NCBI GenBank assembly: GCA_903813345.2
Contig: CAIIXF020000008.1
Coordinates: forward strand, 1,251,341-1,315,340
DNA length: 64,000 bases
DNA from: Owenia fusiformis
Lineage: Eukaryota; Annelida; Polychaeta; Sabellida; Oweniidae
Reading direction: 5' to 3'
The notes beneath the pieces were generated by a model, which was not told the DNA's origin, ran no database searches, and was given only the letters and a program-made list of their open reading frames with translations. The position numbers and the translations under genes were made by a program. Positions 11,700 through 22,829 of the stretch are shown here, piece after piece. Numbering within the stretch: the stretch's first letter is position 1; the number at the start of each line of letters is the position of its first letter.

Positions 11700-12854
11700 A
11701 AAAAAAACCTAAATGATTTACCCATGTACTATATATTAATATCTGTATACTCTCTAGGCTCCCTCATGTAAATATTATATCTATTCGTTTGTGGTTAAAA
11801 ATAATATCACTCATTAATCATTGGATATCCTATATTATGTATTAATCACAAATATAGAAATGATGAAAACTAATAAGATAAGAACATTAGAAGGAATAGT
11901 CAAGCTTCCCTGTTTTGCCTTATCATGTTGAAGCATGTAACCAGTGGCTAGATGTAATATTATGACTTTCCCACCCAAATAGTGTATCATTATAAATGGG
12001 AAACTTCTACCACTGTCCATTATATTCAGAAAAGGAATCTGCTTTTCATGAATTACAAGTTATCATTTTTGTCTTGGTAAAGCTTCAAAAGATTATTTTT
12101 ATTTCATCTTATACTGGTCATCATGAGGAAAGTGAAAACCAACTTTTTATAGAGGCTCTGTCGTAAATCAAGTGTAAAGCGAACATAGACAAGCTTGGCA
12201 ACATTATTAAACTAAAGGAGATTACGTTGATATCTAAATTGCTTTAATATGAAACAACCATTGCATTGGTTATTAAAGCCTACTAGAAAGGATGCATTGA
12301 TCTGAAGTTTTTGTGCGATTATTTGCTACATGGAGTTTTACTTAATATTAGTTCACACTGATCTAGACAATTATCACACTGAATGATTTGGAAACATACA
12401 CCTCCGTTATCATCTTTCTAATAATCACAGTTGGGATACTGAAAATTAGATTAGGATCATATGAAATCATGGAACAGACAGGTGATTTTGACTCATACAG
12501 GCTGTTAGATTGACTAGGTGTCCTTACATAAATCCATCATTAACAGCCACATGTACAGTTTTATATTTTCATTTCATGTTATATTTATTCATAGTCTATA
12601 AAAATTACAATTTTAAATGAGCTGCCAATCGCTTCTTAGCATGTACAGTAAAACTTGTCTTACCTAAATACCATTTAGACTGGCCAGAAGTGTTCAATTG
12701 GCAGGTGATTCCATTTCAGATTTAAAGTTTGGGACAAAAAGTGTTCACATTGAGAGGTGTTTTGATTAGAGAGGTGTTTGTATATATACAGGTTTTACTT
12801 ATTACAGTATGAAAAAATATAATCAGCCATTTTTTTTATTTTTTGTGCTTTCAG
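11700..12854 (+). other. Intron or upstream DNA of ASPP
   Basis: There is no exon in this stretch. It ends in a strong acceptor (a T-rich tract then GTGCTTTCAG at 12845-12854). The exons encoding the ASPP N-terminal Ras-association/ubiquitin-like domain must lie further upstream; I could not find them in 1-12854. Confidence 0.5.
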
Positions 12855-13131
12855 CACCGTGGCCCTGGGTCTGAGTTAACCCTCTCAGAACTTCAAGACA
12901 TGGCCTCCCGGCAACAGCAGCAAATAGAACAGCAACAGCAGATGCTGCTCGCTAAAGAACAGCGTCTAAAGTTCCTTAAACAGCAAGAAACGAGGCAGCA
13001 GCAATTAACTGCAGAGAATGAACGTCTACGGCAACTCCGGGAGAAGGTGGAGGCGCAAGAGTTGAAGCTGAAGAAACTGAGAGCCATGAGAGGGCAGGTG
13101 GATGCATTTAAGAACAACAACACAACACTAG
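12855..13131 (+). CDS. ASPP: ASPP exon: Gln-rich coiled coil
   Basis: It starts in phase 0 after TTTCAG and ends in phase 1 at CTAG|GTACAT. It encodes [18 protein letters not shown] and [12 protein letters not shown], the most conserved N-terminal block of the ASPP family, continuing into [12 protein letters not shown]. Confidence 0.93.
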
Positions 13132-16100
13132 GTACATTATAATCATGTTATGTTCCATGTCTTGAAATTGTCTTCAATATTAATCAAAATTCATAATATT
13201 CACAAATCTGGACATCAAGTATATGTATTATTGTGTTCAATAGTGAAATGTGCATGTAATTGTCACGCTAAAATATGTAGAAATGACAGAAAATCATAAA
13301 AATGCATGGAGAAAGCCTCATGGGCATATCTCATCCATTATTCGAAAGAACATCAATGCATATTTTCACTGGTAATACAAGCATATTCCAATAGCACATT
13401 CAGGTTCAATCAGAGTGGACACATTCTCATACTTGATTCTACTTTATTTAAAAGTGAACACATTCTCATACTTGATTCTACTTTATTTAAAAGTGAACAC
13501 ATTCTCATACTTGATTCTACTTTATTTAAAAGTGAACACATTCTCATACTTGATTCTACTTTATTTAAAAGTGAACACATTCTCATACTTGATTCTACTT
13601 TATTTAAAAGTGAACACATTCTCATACTTGATTCTACTTTATTTAAAAGTGAACACATTCTCATACCTGATTCTACTTTATTTAAAAGTGAACACATTCT
13701 CATACTTGATTCTACTTTATTTAAAAGTGAACACATTCTCATACCTGATTCTACTTTATTTAAAAGTGAACACATTCTCATACTTGATTCTACTTTATTT
13801 AAAAGTGAACACATTCTCATACTTGATTCTACTTTATTTAAAAGTGAACACATTCTCATACCTGATTCTACTTTATTTAAAAGTGAACACATTCTCATAC
13901 TTGATTCTACTTTATTTAAAAGTGAACACATTCTCATACCTGATTCTACTTTATTTAAAAGTGAACACATTCTCATACTTGATTCTACTTTATTTAAAAG
14001 TGAACACATTCTCATACTTGATTCTACTTTATTTAAAAGTGAACACATTCTCATACTTGATTCTACTTTATTTAAAAGTGAACACATTCTCATACCTGAT
14101 TCTACTTTATTTAAAAGTGAACACATTCTCATACTTGATTCTACTTTATTTAAAAGTGAACACATTCTCATACCTGATTCTACTTTATTTAAAAGTGAAC
14201 ACATTCTCATACTTGATTCTACTTTATTTAAAAGTGAACACATTCTCATACTTGATTCTACTTTATTTAACAACTATAGGTACAGAGTTGGACAGTGTTA
14301 AGAAGATGTTTAATGAAAAGGAGAAAGAGCTGGCCGTTGCTGTCGCTAAAGTAGAACAGCTTACAAACCAGTTAGAACAGCTTCATACCAGTTATGTAAA
14401 GGGAGTCACCCCTCCAGAGACTAAGACCTCAGAAATTGAGAAGCTTCGTCAAGAGTTAATGGTTTGTATTGACATCTTGCCTACTTGTTTTGATAGAGAA
14501 TGCATTTATAATTATGTCACCAGCACAATTGGTGGTGTATTGTTGTAGTCTCCAATTCTTTTGTGGAATGTGATCGGTGGTAGGTGTTCTGAGTTTGATG
14601 TTTGTAACAAATGGCAGGTAGTGACATTTTGCATGTAATGCCTTGTTAAATATATGTTTTTTGATGGAAACAATTAATTGAATGTACTTTATTTATCATT
14701 TCTATAGGGAGGGGGTGGGGTGAAGTTTCGTCACAAAATTATAGATGTGTTATCTTTGACTTGTTATAGCGTTTTATGTACAAAGGGAATCATAGATATA
14801 TCAATGGAGATAACCTTTTTTTAAACAATAAATAATTTGATATGATTCATACAAAAACATCATGTCATGGTGACATATTCAAGTATGTACACTTTTTCTA
14901 TTGTAATACATTGAATGGACTGTTGTTAGATGTGTTGCAATATAAAATACATACTTGGTTCATACATTGAAGTTCCAAATTTGATTTTATCTAACTGTCC
15001 TATTTTTATTATTTTAGATGAGAAACAAACTGAATGAAGATCAAAACAAGAAACTCACTGCCAATACTGGGGTCATCAACTCAAAGAAATCGGAGATGAG
15101 TTTCTTGGATAAAAAGATAAAAGAACTTCAAGAGAGACTGCGCAAAAAGCGGTCACAAATTTCGGAAAAACCAAAATGGAATGTTGCAGCTGTGGAACCT
15201 TATATAAAACGTGCCCCTGAGAATCTCACAAAGGACGATATGTATTCAGTTGACAACCTTAAAGCAGGTTTTGGAAAAGAAAATCCAAAATATCAAACTT
15301 TGCCCTATAATACAAAGTTCCCTGATGCTGGTAAAGCAGAAGATGACTTGAAATACGGGGACAAGATGTTTATTAATGGTGGCAGTGGCGAGACTAGAAC
15401 TGAAGTTCCGAATATAAATGAACCAAGCAAGAAAATTCCAATCACCCTGGCAACATCAATGCTTTCCGCAGCAGGTCAGCCAAGTCAATCTCAAGCCAAA
15501 CCCATCACTGCTGAACTTGTTAAGGGAACATGGCCCTCTCGCCCAGGAGCTAATATTCGTAACTTCGGCCCCAAGCCCTATGGGCAATCATATGGTGTAT
15601 CAATGATTCCAGGTGCCCCTCTGGCACCTGTGAGGCTTCAGGCAGACGGGCAGTCAGAATCAAGTGGACAGAGTTCTCCCGTCACCAGCGATCACGGTCC
15701 AACCACGGAGACAACCAGCCCCCTACAACATAAACAAATAAATCAGGTAAGTTATATTTTGATGTATACTTAAAACTACATATGTGTATGTAAATATTTG
15801 GAGATTTAAACAAGAATGGCAGGATTGGAATTAAAAACTTATGTGTTAAAATAATTTCATGAATACAATATGAAAATAATGATGATTCATAAAAATCACA
15901 TTTGATAAAAATTGTACTTGGAACTGATGACTTAATATTTGGAGATGATAATGATAAAGTATTTTAACAGCATATTGATGATTTCAATTTTAATAGTAAA
16001 GATTATATGGTTTATTATTCTGTTTCAGGTTGCCCCTTCCAAAGAAGTCCAATATCCACCCTCACAACCCCCTAAGGAAAACACCCAATCTCAGTGGGCC

Positions 16101-19100
16101 ACTCCTGAAAAAGGCAAAGAACGAACCCCTCCTCCTCCTCTTGCTACCTCTATAGCTAAATACTCTACCCCTATCAAGAAAACGGCCCCTGCAAGTGTAT
16201 ATGGACAATTTAAAGTGACTGATTCCCCGAAGGTTTCTGTTGTGGAGCGACAAACTGTCGAACCTATTCAAGCAACTCAACCGGTAGTTGTAAGTACACA
16301 TCAACCTGAGCAGCCGAAATTGACGGAACCGACAGTGACGTTAAAATCCTTGGGTAATGTCAGTTCAGGATCTGGTGTAACGACAACTGTACAAGGTGGA
16401 GGAGAAGAGAAAAAGAATGTGAAGTCTGTTGAAGGAGCACTCAATGTATTAATGACTGGAAAACCAGCCACAGTGGCTACAGCACAGCCGTATAAATATG
16501 CCCCTAAAAGTATAGCTAATCCATATCTTAACAGGCTAGGCTCTGGGGCTATGGACCGATACAAGCAAAATATGAAAAATATATATGAGCCCAAGCAACA
16601 AGAGAAACAACCAGAGACACAAACTGAGGTAAAAATACAGACTGAGAGCCCAACAGCTAAAGTTCATCCATTAAATGTAAATAGGCCCATATCACCTGTT
16701 AAAACTACATACGGTCAGAAGGCTTCCCATACACCAATTCCAATACAAACCATGGATAATAGGCCCCTGAGTCGACCAATGTCTCCCAACAGGGCAAATA
16801 ATCAGAATATTGAAGTAAATCGCAATATTGGTCCCCCTTCGTATACCTACGCTGAGCAGTTACGCAATCAATCCACCACAGATTCTAATGCCAATTTTGA
16901 TAGTACGCCATCTATCATTCACACCAATAATACACTAATGCCATTTGATACACCAAAGACAAGTACTCCTCTTACTACATTATCAAGTCAGAATTCCCAG
17001 AATCAACCAAACACTGTGCAATATACACCTAGCGCTCCTAAGCCAACACGACGTCAGATTCCTGTTGATAACGTCTCCATGGCAACCACTCCTTCTCCAA
17101 CATCCCCCTCCCAGCAAACAGAACCTCCAGGCAGTAATGCGGATTATTTATCAACTTCACAGACATTTGTAAATTCGAACCTCGATAAAAACATGCGTCG
17201 ACAATTGTTCCTGTATGGAACAGCTACACTACCACAATCTCCAGATTCGCAATCTGAACAACAACAAACGAGCCCCACGAATTATCAAACAAGCCCGACC
17301 AATCGCCAACCTTCCCCACAAAGGACATCACCAACGAGACCTCTATCTCCCAAGAAACCACATTCAGAGCCAGCTGCAAAGGTTAATATGCGTAAAAAGA
17401 CCAATTTAAGGAATAAAGATTCAGTGAAGAAATCACGACGTGTTAGTTTCGATCCACTGGCTCTGCTACTGGACGCATCTTTAGAGGGAGAGCTTGAATT
17501 GGTCATGAGGACAGCCAAAGAGGTAAGCCTACTCTTTTGGAAATGTTATTATCATCTCAATGAAAAAGTGGAATGGATTTTTCTCAATTGAGGAAATAAT
17601 TAGCTACAAGTATTTTGACTAAGAAATTAGTTCAAAATAGTCTATTCTCAACATAGTGTAGATCAATTTTTGAGACTCGTGTATATGATAATTTCACAAA
17701 TCATTGTCTAGGTGCTGAATGCTACAAAGGTTGAATAATTTGAACAGATGATAAACAAGAAACTAATGATTTAGCTAATGGACCACTTTATTCTAATTTA
17801 GGTTTCCAACCCAAGTGCAGCCAATGATGAGGGTATTACAGCGCTACATAATGCTATATGTGCGGGACATCTAGACATTGTCAAGTTCCTAATAGAGTTT
17901 GGTTGTGACTCTAATTCACAGGACAGTGATGGATGGTAAGTTTGATGCAAAATGTGGAAATATTTAGATCATGAAGTGGTTGAACTGATCCTGAGAATGT
18001 GGTCTTCACAGCAGGGTTTCACCACTCATGAACCAAGGTTGTTATCGCACTTTGAAAAAGTGCTATATTGTCGTCGTCTTGTGCTGTTGGGCGGGCGTGC
18101 GGTTGTGCGGGCGTGCGGGCGGCACATAAACCAAATCTTGTCATTAAATTTCCAGGATAACTGCTTACCTGTTCAACTTGAAATTTTTACAGATGCAAGA
18201 GCAGACTAGTACCAAGATCTGATTAGGTTTAGGGCATGCTGGGTAAACTACGTGGCGGCCATTTTGAATTTTTCAACAAATCTTGTCATCAAAATTCCAG
18301 GAAAACCACTTATCCGTTCAACTTGAAATTTTTACAGATGCAAGAGCAGACTATTGTCAAGATCTGATTAGGTTTTGGGTATGCTGGCTGAATTACATGG
18401 TGGCCATTTTGAATTTTTCAATTTGGCGGCCATTTTGAATTTTTTAACTTGCTCCAAATTGACCAAATTTTTTTTTAAAAAACATCTACAAGTTCTCAGA
18501 AGTTCAAATCTGACCTTAGATTTCAGATTTGACCTTTCATCCACCTTCAGTGACCTTGAAAAGGTCAAAAAAGTTGATTTTCTAAATTGATATTTTGGAT
18601 TTAAATTTAGGTCAGCTTAATTACAAAACACCTACTGAGGTCTGAAAAAGTGAAATTTTCAAGTTTGAAGGTCAAGGTCATTAAACTAGGTCACAAATGA
18701 TGTTATCCAAGTTTCTCAAAGTTTGAGACTACAAATCAATTCTTGTCATCAAAATTCCAAGAAAACCGCTAACCTGTTCAACTTGAAATTTTTACACATG
18801 CAATAGCAAACTAGTGCCAAGATCTGATTAGGTTTAGGGAATGCTGGGTAAACTATGTGGCGGCCATTTTGAATTTTTTAACAAATCTTGTCATCAAAAT
18901 TCCAGGAAAACCACTTATCCGTTCAACTTGAAATTTTTACAGATGCAAGAGCAGACTATTGCCAAGATCTGATTAGGTTTTGGGTATGCTGGCAGAATAA
19001 CATGGTGGCCATTTTGAATTTTTCAATTTGGCGGCCATTTTGAAATTTTCAACTTGCTCCAAATTGACCAAAATTTTTTTTTTAAAAACATCTACAAGTT

Positions 19101-20922
19101 CTCAGAAGTTCAAATCTGACCTTAGATTTCAGATTGGACCTTTCGTTGACCTTCAGTGACCTTTGAAAGGTCAAAAATTTGATTTTCTAAATTGATATTT
19201 TGGATTTAAATTTAGGTCAGCTTAATTACAAACCATCTACTGAGGTCTGAAAAAGTGAAATTTTCAAGGTCGAAGGTCATCAAATAAGGTCTCAAACAAT
19301 GTTATCTAAATTTTCCCAAAGTTCAAGACTACAAATAAATTCTTGTCATCAAAATTGCAGGAAAACCGCTAATCTTGTCAACTTGAAATGTTTACAGATG
19401 CAAGAGCAGACTAGTGCCAAGGTCTGATTAGGTTTTGGCCATGCTGGGTAAATTGCATGGTGGCCACTTTGCTCTTCAAAGTGCGATATTTATCACTGTG
19501 TGTCTTGTTTTTTGTTCAATAAGAGTTCGATTTAGTCGTCATTAAACGTTGTTTGTTCAGTTAGATTCAAGAATCATTAAGCAAGGTTGTTTGTTCAATC
19601 ATAGATCATTGAACACCATTGTTTGTTCAATAAGAAAATTTGTTTGCTTGTTAGAAAATGAATTGCTATATTCATTGAGAGCTTTATATAATTCCAGGAC
19701 ACCATTGCATTGTGCCGCCTCATGTAACAACCTCCCTATGGTGAAGTTCCTTGTTTTCTATGTTTATATATTCATTGAATGTTTTATATAATTCCAGGAC
19801 GCCATTGCATTGTGCCGCCTCATGTAACAACCTCCCTATGGTGAAGTTCCTTGTTTTCTATGTTTATATATTCATTGAATGTTTTATATAATTCCAGGAC
19901 ACCATTGCATTGTGCCGCCTCATGTAACAACCTCCCTATGGTGAAGTTCCTGGTTGAGCATGGTGCCTGCATCTTCGCTACAACCATAAGTGATTCGGAG
20001 ACTGCAGCTGAGAAGTGTGAGGAAGATGAAGATGGATATGATGGATGTTCAGAGTTCCTTTATAGTAAGTTATCATTGTTATGCTGGTGACGTTCTCGCT
20101 ATACTTACCAAGTAGTTAGTTACCAATTTTACCAATCATTGTTATGCTGGTGACGTTCTCGCTATACTTACCTAGTAGTTAGTTACCAGTTTGACCACCA
20201 GGTGGCAAACTCGGAGCAGAAATACAGAAGTTCCCCTAAACTTTTTAAAATCAGTTATGTATCTGTTGATTCCAAGTTAGCAGCTTTTCTTTTCTGAATT
20301 CTTCTATTTAAAGCTTCATCTTTTACCCCTCGATTCCTCTTAAAAGCTCATATTTAGCATTGTTATTTCTATAGTTAGTCACAAAATGTCTATAGGAATA
20401 TTTTCAATGTTGATTTCTCCAAATATATTTGTTAAGTTGGATATGTGTGTAAAGCCACGAAATAATTTCAAATTCAATCTTATTAAATCTTTCAGGTATA
20501 CAGGAAAAATTAGGAATCCTAAATGGTGGGGTTGTGTATACGCTATACCAATACAAAGCACAGAACCCAGATGAGCTCAGCTTTAATCCAGGTTACAGGA
20601 TGGTGGTCCTACGCAAGGGGGATGAAAAGGAAAAAGATTGGTGGTGGGTCAGGCATGAGGATAAAGAGGGCTATGTTGCTAGAAACCTACTTGGGGTGAG
20701 TCATTGGCGACTAAATCATGTGAAATTCATATATAATCTGATCACAGCATTTATTAAATTGTGCTTCTCGTGAAAAAGAAGTGATAAACGTAAAAATGTA
20801 AGATTCACATCTAAAATTCAAGGAAAATATTTAGAAAATAGGTTTTAACTCATTTTTTATTGCAATTTCAGTTGTATCCCAGAGTGAGGCCAAAGTTTCC
20901 AGCACCTGATAGTCAAGCCTAG
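12855..20922 (+). CDS. ASPP: ASPP, apoptosis-stimulating of p53 protein (3' part of gene)
   Basis: Scaffold protein that binds p53-family proteins and protein phosphatase 1 and links apoptosis with cell polarity. Visible exons are 12855-13131, 14280-14461, 15018-15746, 16029-17522, 17802-17935, 19898-20064, 20496-20695 and 20872-20922; all phases agree and give 1077 residues to TAG. In order: a Gln-rich coiled coil ([16 protein letters not shown]), a second coiled coil ([11 protein letters not shown]...LQERLRKKR), a long Pro/Ser/Thr-rich disordered region, the PP1-docking motif RVSF inside [19 protein letters not shown], ankyrin repeats ([31 protein letters not shown]) and a C-terminal SH3 ([25 protein letters not shown]). 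This order and the conserved blocks match vertebrate ASPP1/ASPP2. The start codon and N-terminal domain are not in the exons found. The gene carries a minisatellite intron and a triplicated partial exon. Confidence 0.95.
13410..14273 (+). repeat. 39-bp minisatellite filling an ASPP intron
   Basis: About 22 near-identical 39-bp units make up three quarters of the 1148-bp intron. The last unit runs into the real acceptor (TTAACAACTATAG). Units differ mainly at one C/T site (ATACTTGAT versus ATACCTGAT). Since 39 is a multiple of three, two forward frames and one reverse frame stay open; the forward frame [13 protein letters not shown] is the same frame as the next ASPP exon. Long open frames here are repeat artefacts unless the array is exonised. 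Confidence 0.95.
14280..14461 (+). CDS. ASPP: ASPP exon: second coiled-coil segment
   Basis: The acceptor CTATAG directly abuts the minisatellite. The exon enters in phase 1 (G|GT) and encodes [20 protein letters not shown] and [10 protein letters not shown], matching the family's coiled coil. It ends before GTTTGT. Confidence 0.9.
15018..15746 (+). CDS. ASPP: ASPP exon: end of coiled coil and linker
   Basis: It starts after ATTTTAG and ends at CAG|GTAAGT; 243 codons in phase 0. [18 protein letters not shown] and [15 protein letters not shown] match the end of the vertebrate ASPP coiled coil. The rest is low-complexity Pro/Ser-rich linker. Confidence 0.92.
16029..17522 (+). CDS. ASPP: ASPP exon: proline-rich region and RVSF motif
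   Basis: It follows CTGTTTCAG and ends at GAG|GTAAGC; 498 codons in phase 0. Most of it is disordered and rich in Pro, Thr, Ser, Gln and Asn, with many SP/TP sites and SPT repeats near the end. The final part, from MRKKTNLRN through [19 protein letters not shown], is strongly conserved in the family; RVSF (17439-17450) is the expected PP1-docking site. Confidence 0.95.
17802..17935 (+). CDS. ASPP: ASPP exon: ankyrin repeats, first part
   Basis: It begins after AATTTAG in phase 0 and ends in phase 2 (TG|GTAAGT, splitting a Trp codon). It encodes [20 protein letters not shown] and KFLIEFG, ankyrin helices of the p53-binding region. Confidence 0.93.
18045..19507 (+). mobile_element. Helitron-like element in ASPP intron
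   Basis: The inverted repeats TATCGCACTTTGAA (18043-18056) and TTCAAAGTGCGATA (19475-19488) mark the ends. The 5' end has the form A|TCGC and folds at once into GCACTTT/AAAGTGC, followed by a G-rich reiterated GCGGGCGTGCGG tract. The core is two ~600-bp tandem blocks with the word GGCGGCCATTTTGAA. The 3' end has a CAC/GTG mini-hairpin and TCTTG|TTT. There is no coding capacity. It lies between the two ankyrin exons, so it is spliced out of ASPP mRNA. Confidence 0.6.
19698..19897 (+). pseudogene. Two truncated copies of an ASPP ankyrin exon
   Basis: A 100-bp block with branch region, acceptor ATTCCAG and the first 53-odd bases of the ankyrin exon occurs three times at exact 100-bp spacing (exon starts 19698, 19798, 19898). 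Only the third runs on into a complete exon with a donor. Splicing to either upstream acceptor reads [19 protein letters not shown], then [11 protein letters not shown] and stop, removing the rest of the ankyrin region and the SH3. Confidence 0.9.
19898..20064 (+). CDS. ASPP: ASPP exon: ankyrin repeats, second part
   Basis: The third and only full copy: phase 2 in (TG|G gives Trp), phase 1 out (A|GTAAGT). It encodes [20 protein letters not shown] and [20 protein letters not shown], the last ankyrin repeat and the linker to SH3. Confidence 0.93.
20072..20197 (+). repeat. 63-bp tandem duplication in ASPP intron
   Basis: Two copies of a unit beginning ATCATTGTTATGCTGGTGAC, the second from 20135, start just inside the donor of the ankyrin exon. 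The duplication is non-coding. Confidence 0.75.
20195..20206 (+). promoter_or_regulatory. CTCF-like motif in ASPP intron
   Basis: CCACCAGGTGGC matches the core of the CTCF consensus. The same 12-mer in a similar context (TTACCAGTTT then CCACCAGGTGGC) recurs at 45370-45381. The shared flanks suggest that both came from one dispersed repeat, so function is only a possibility. Confidence 0.25.
20496..20695 (+). CDS. ASPP: ASPP exon: SH3 domain
   Basis: It starts after TCTTTCAG (phase 1 in) and ends GGG|GTGAGT. It encodes [20 protein letters not shown], the acidic RT loop QNPDELSF and the motif [20 protein letters not shown], all hallmark residues of the ASPP SH3. Confidence 0.95.
20872..20922 (+). 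CDS. ASPP: ASPP last coding exon
   Basis: It follows GCAATTTCAG and encodes [16 protein letters not shown] and TAG, completing the SH3 (LYPR) as in vertebrates. Confidence 0.9.
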   Translation: MYPRVRPKFPAPDSQA

Positions 20923-20951
20923 AGGGAGCTGATAGTCAAGCCTAGAGGGAG
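20906..20951 (+). repeat. 23-bp duplication spanning the ASPP stop codon
   Basis: The 23-bp unit beginning CTGATAGTCAAGCCTAG is repeated perfectly, so the sequence around the TAG stop occurs twice. The protein end is unchanged because the first stop acts first. Confidence 0.9.
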
Positions 20952-20963
20952 CAAATGTATAAT

Positions 20964-20969
20964 AATAAA
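20964..20969 (+). terminator. Candidate ASPP poly(A) signal
   Basis: AATAAA lies 42 bases after the stop codon. It is the nearest canonical hexamer; no transcript end can be seen, and longer 3' UTRs are possible. Confidence 0.4.
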
Positions 20970-21296
20970 TATACGCACACTCATATGTACAGAACACCAG
21001 CATAAAGTACAGGGCCAGATAACTTGTCATTGAGGATCATGTACATGTACATCACAATCATAATGCATCAAACGTGAGAAGCATTCTGTTAAGTGTCAGG
21101 TTTGAGCTGGTACCTCTGGAGTACATATTAGTGCCCCAAGATAATCCATCACTTTACACGAAAAACACGAAGACCTCGTACAATATGATTGCTGTGTGTA
21201 TATACCAAGGGATCAAATACGTAAACTAAGATTTTTAAGTATCTAAGCATTATACAGTGCATGTATATTATACCTGAAGGATCACCAGAAGATTAT

Positions 21297-21446
21297 GTTC
21301 ACCTATAGAGGATTATTGATCATCTATGGAGGATTATTGTTCACCTATAGAGGATTATTGATCATCTATGGAGGATTATTGTTCACCTATATAAGATTAT
21401 TGATCATCTATGGAGGATTATTGTTCACCTATATAAGATTACTAAG
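21297..21446 (+). repeat. 42-bp tandem repeat downstream of ASPP
   Basis: Three and a half units of 42 bp combine GTTCACCTATAGAGGATTAT with TGATCATCTATGGAGGATTA. Later units carry ATATAAG in place of ATAGAGG. Non-coding, possibly within a long 3' UTR. Confidence 0.85.
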
Positions 21447-22053
21447 ATTTTCGACATCTAAAAAGTCACTCGACTTTTTGTGATTATGAGTCAAAGAAAG
21501 CATTCTTGAGTTTCAAATTGACTTCTGTGGTAACTTGAAACCAACTTCTAATTTAGTCCACTTACCTTTTATTGTTTCTCCAAATATATTCTTTGAAAAT
21601 CGGATTTTAAGGGTGTTAATCAGGGCAATTCTGTGCCATTTTAATCAAAAATCTTGTTGCTACCTAGAAACGAGCAATTGTGATCTTGTTGTTACCTAGG
21701 AACGAGCAACTGTGATGTCACGTCACACTCATGTTAATTCTGGAATCACTTGGCAGCCATTTTGGAAATTTCAAAAAAGTTCCCAATTAAAAAGGCTAAA
21801 TGCTGTTTACAAATTGGAAACTATGGCAGAATCAACAAAGGGTTTGTGAAATAATTAGGATATGGTTTCAAAATTATGCACATGACAATATATGACTACT
21901 AAATGCAGGCAGGGGCTTTTAATTGCCAAAAAGTGTCAAAAAGCATTGGTATCTACCTTAAGCATTATGAAGATTACATGATTATGAGCATCTGGGGCTT
22001 TATGTACACCATGTGTGTACCACTGTTCCACCTGCGGATTTACACAAATGCAC

Positions 22054-22316
22054 AAGGAGGATTGGCAGCCATTATTCAAACTCGATACTCCGTTGTCAGC
22101 AGTTGAAAAACTTAATAAAAATATTTCTATAAGGTTCTCTTTGGACTAAGTATTTCATTGAAAGATGGTCATTACAAATATTTTAGTAGTATTCAAGCTT
22201 CCTCAGCAGTTCTAGTCTTCAAAATATAAGTACATGGTAATATTGTTACCAAATTGGTCTACGCTGACTCGCCGAGCAATGGAGTATCGAGTTTGAATAA
22301 CGGCTTCCAATCCTCC
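22054..22316. repeat. Inverted repeat with 36-bp arms
   Basis: GGAGGATTGGCAGCC...CTCGATACTCC at 22054-22090 returns as its near-exact complement at 22279-22316, separated by about 190 bp. It resembles a foldback element; no target duplication is clear. Confidence 0.6.
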
Positions 22317-22692
22317 TTGCAAGGGTTTTGTAAAGTATTACAAATGCAAATAATGTAAATGCACAATATTCAACTCACAAATATCACCTGAACAAATTAT
22401 ATCGTATTTCACTTGAATCATTTATAAAGATATCTATGTTAATTGTGTACTAATATAAAGCACGTAAATACTGGTGACACTACTGTTATATAATCTGAAC
22501 AAAATATTAGGGTTAATAGTACAAAGAAAATGCATACTGGCTAAGACACAATGGGTTATTTTGGTGATGTGGCAAGTCATTGTGGCATCACATGGCCTTA
22601 TTAAATATTGAATACAGTATTTTGAAAGATGACTTGATATTTCTTATATCACAAGAATGAAAAGTAAAATGTATTAAGTTGAAAAAATACAT

Positions 22693-22823
22693 CCACTCTA
22701 AAAGTTTGGTAACACAGTTAATGTGTTAATTTGGCAATTTTTAAAATGTCATCAAATTTGTCAGAAATTTTGATTTAATGTTATTGATGAAAATCTTTGT
22801 TTTCAAACTTTTGGAGGGGAGTG
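22693..22823. mobile_element. Small Tc1-like MITE
   Basis: The ends CCACTCTAAAAGTTTGG and CAAACTTTTGGAGGGGAGTG are imperfect inverted repeats around 131 bp of AT-rich DNA. The CACTC...AAAAGTTT style is common at Tc1-type ends. Confidence 0.35.
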
Positions 22824-22829
22824 TACATG

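Noticed and set aside
6349-14273. Regular repeats that might suggest a CRISPR array
   Set aside because: Units are contiguous tandem repeats without unique spacers, in animal DNA.
13306-14548. Three long open frames (331, 287 and 377 codons) across the ASPP intron
   Set aside because: They translate a 39-bp tandem repeat and are open only because the unit is a multiple of three. The last one merely runs into a true ASPP exon.
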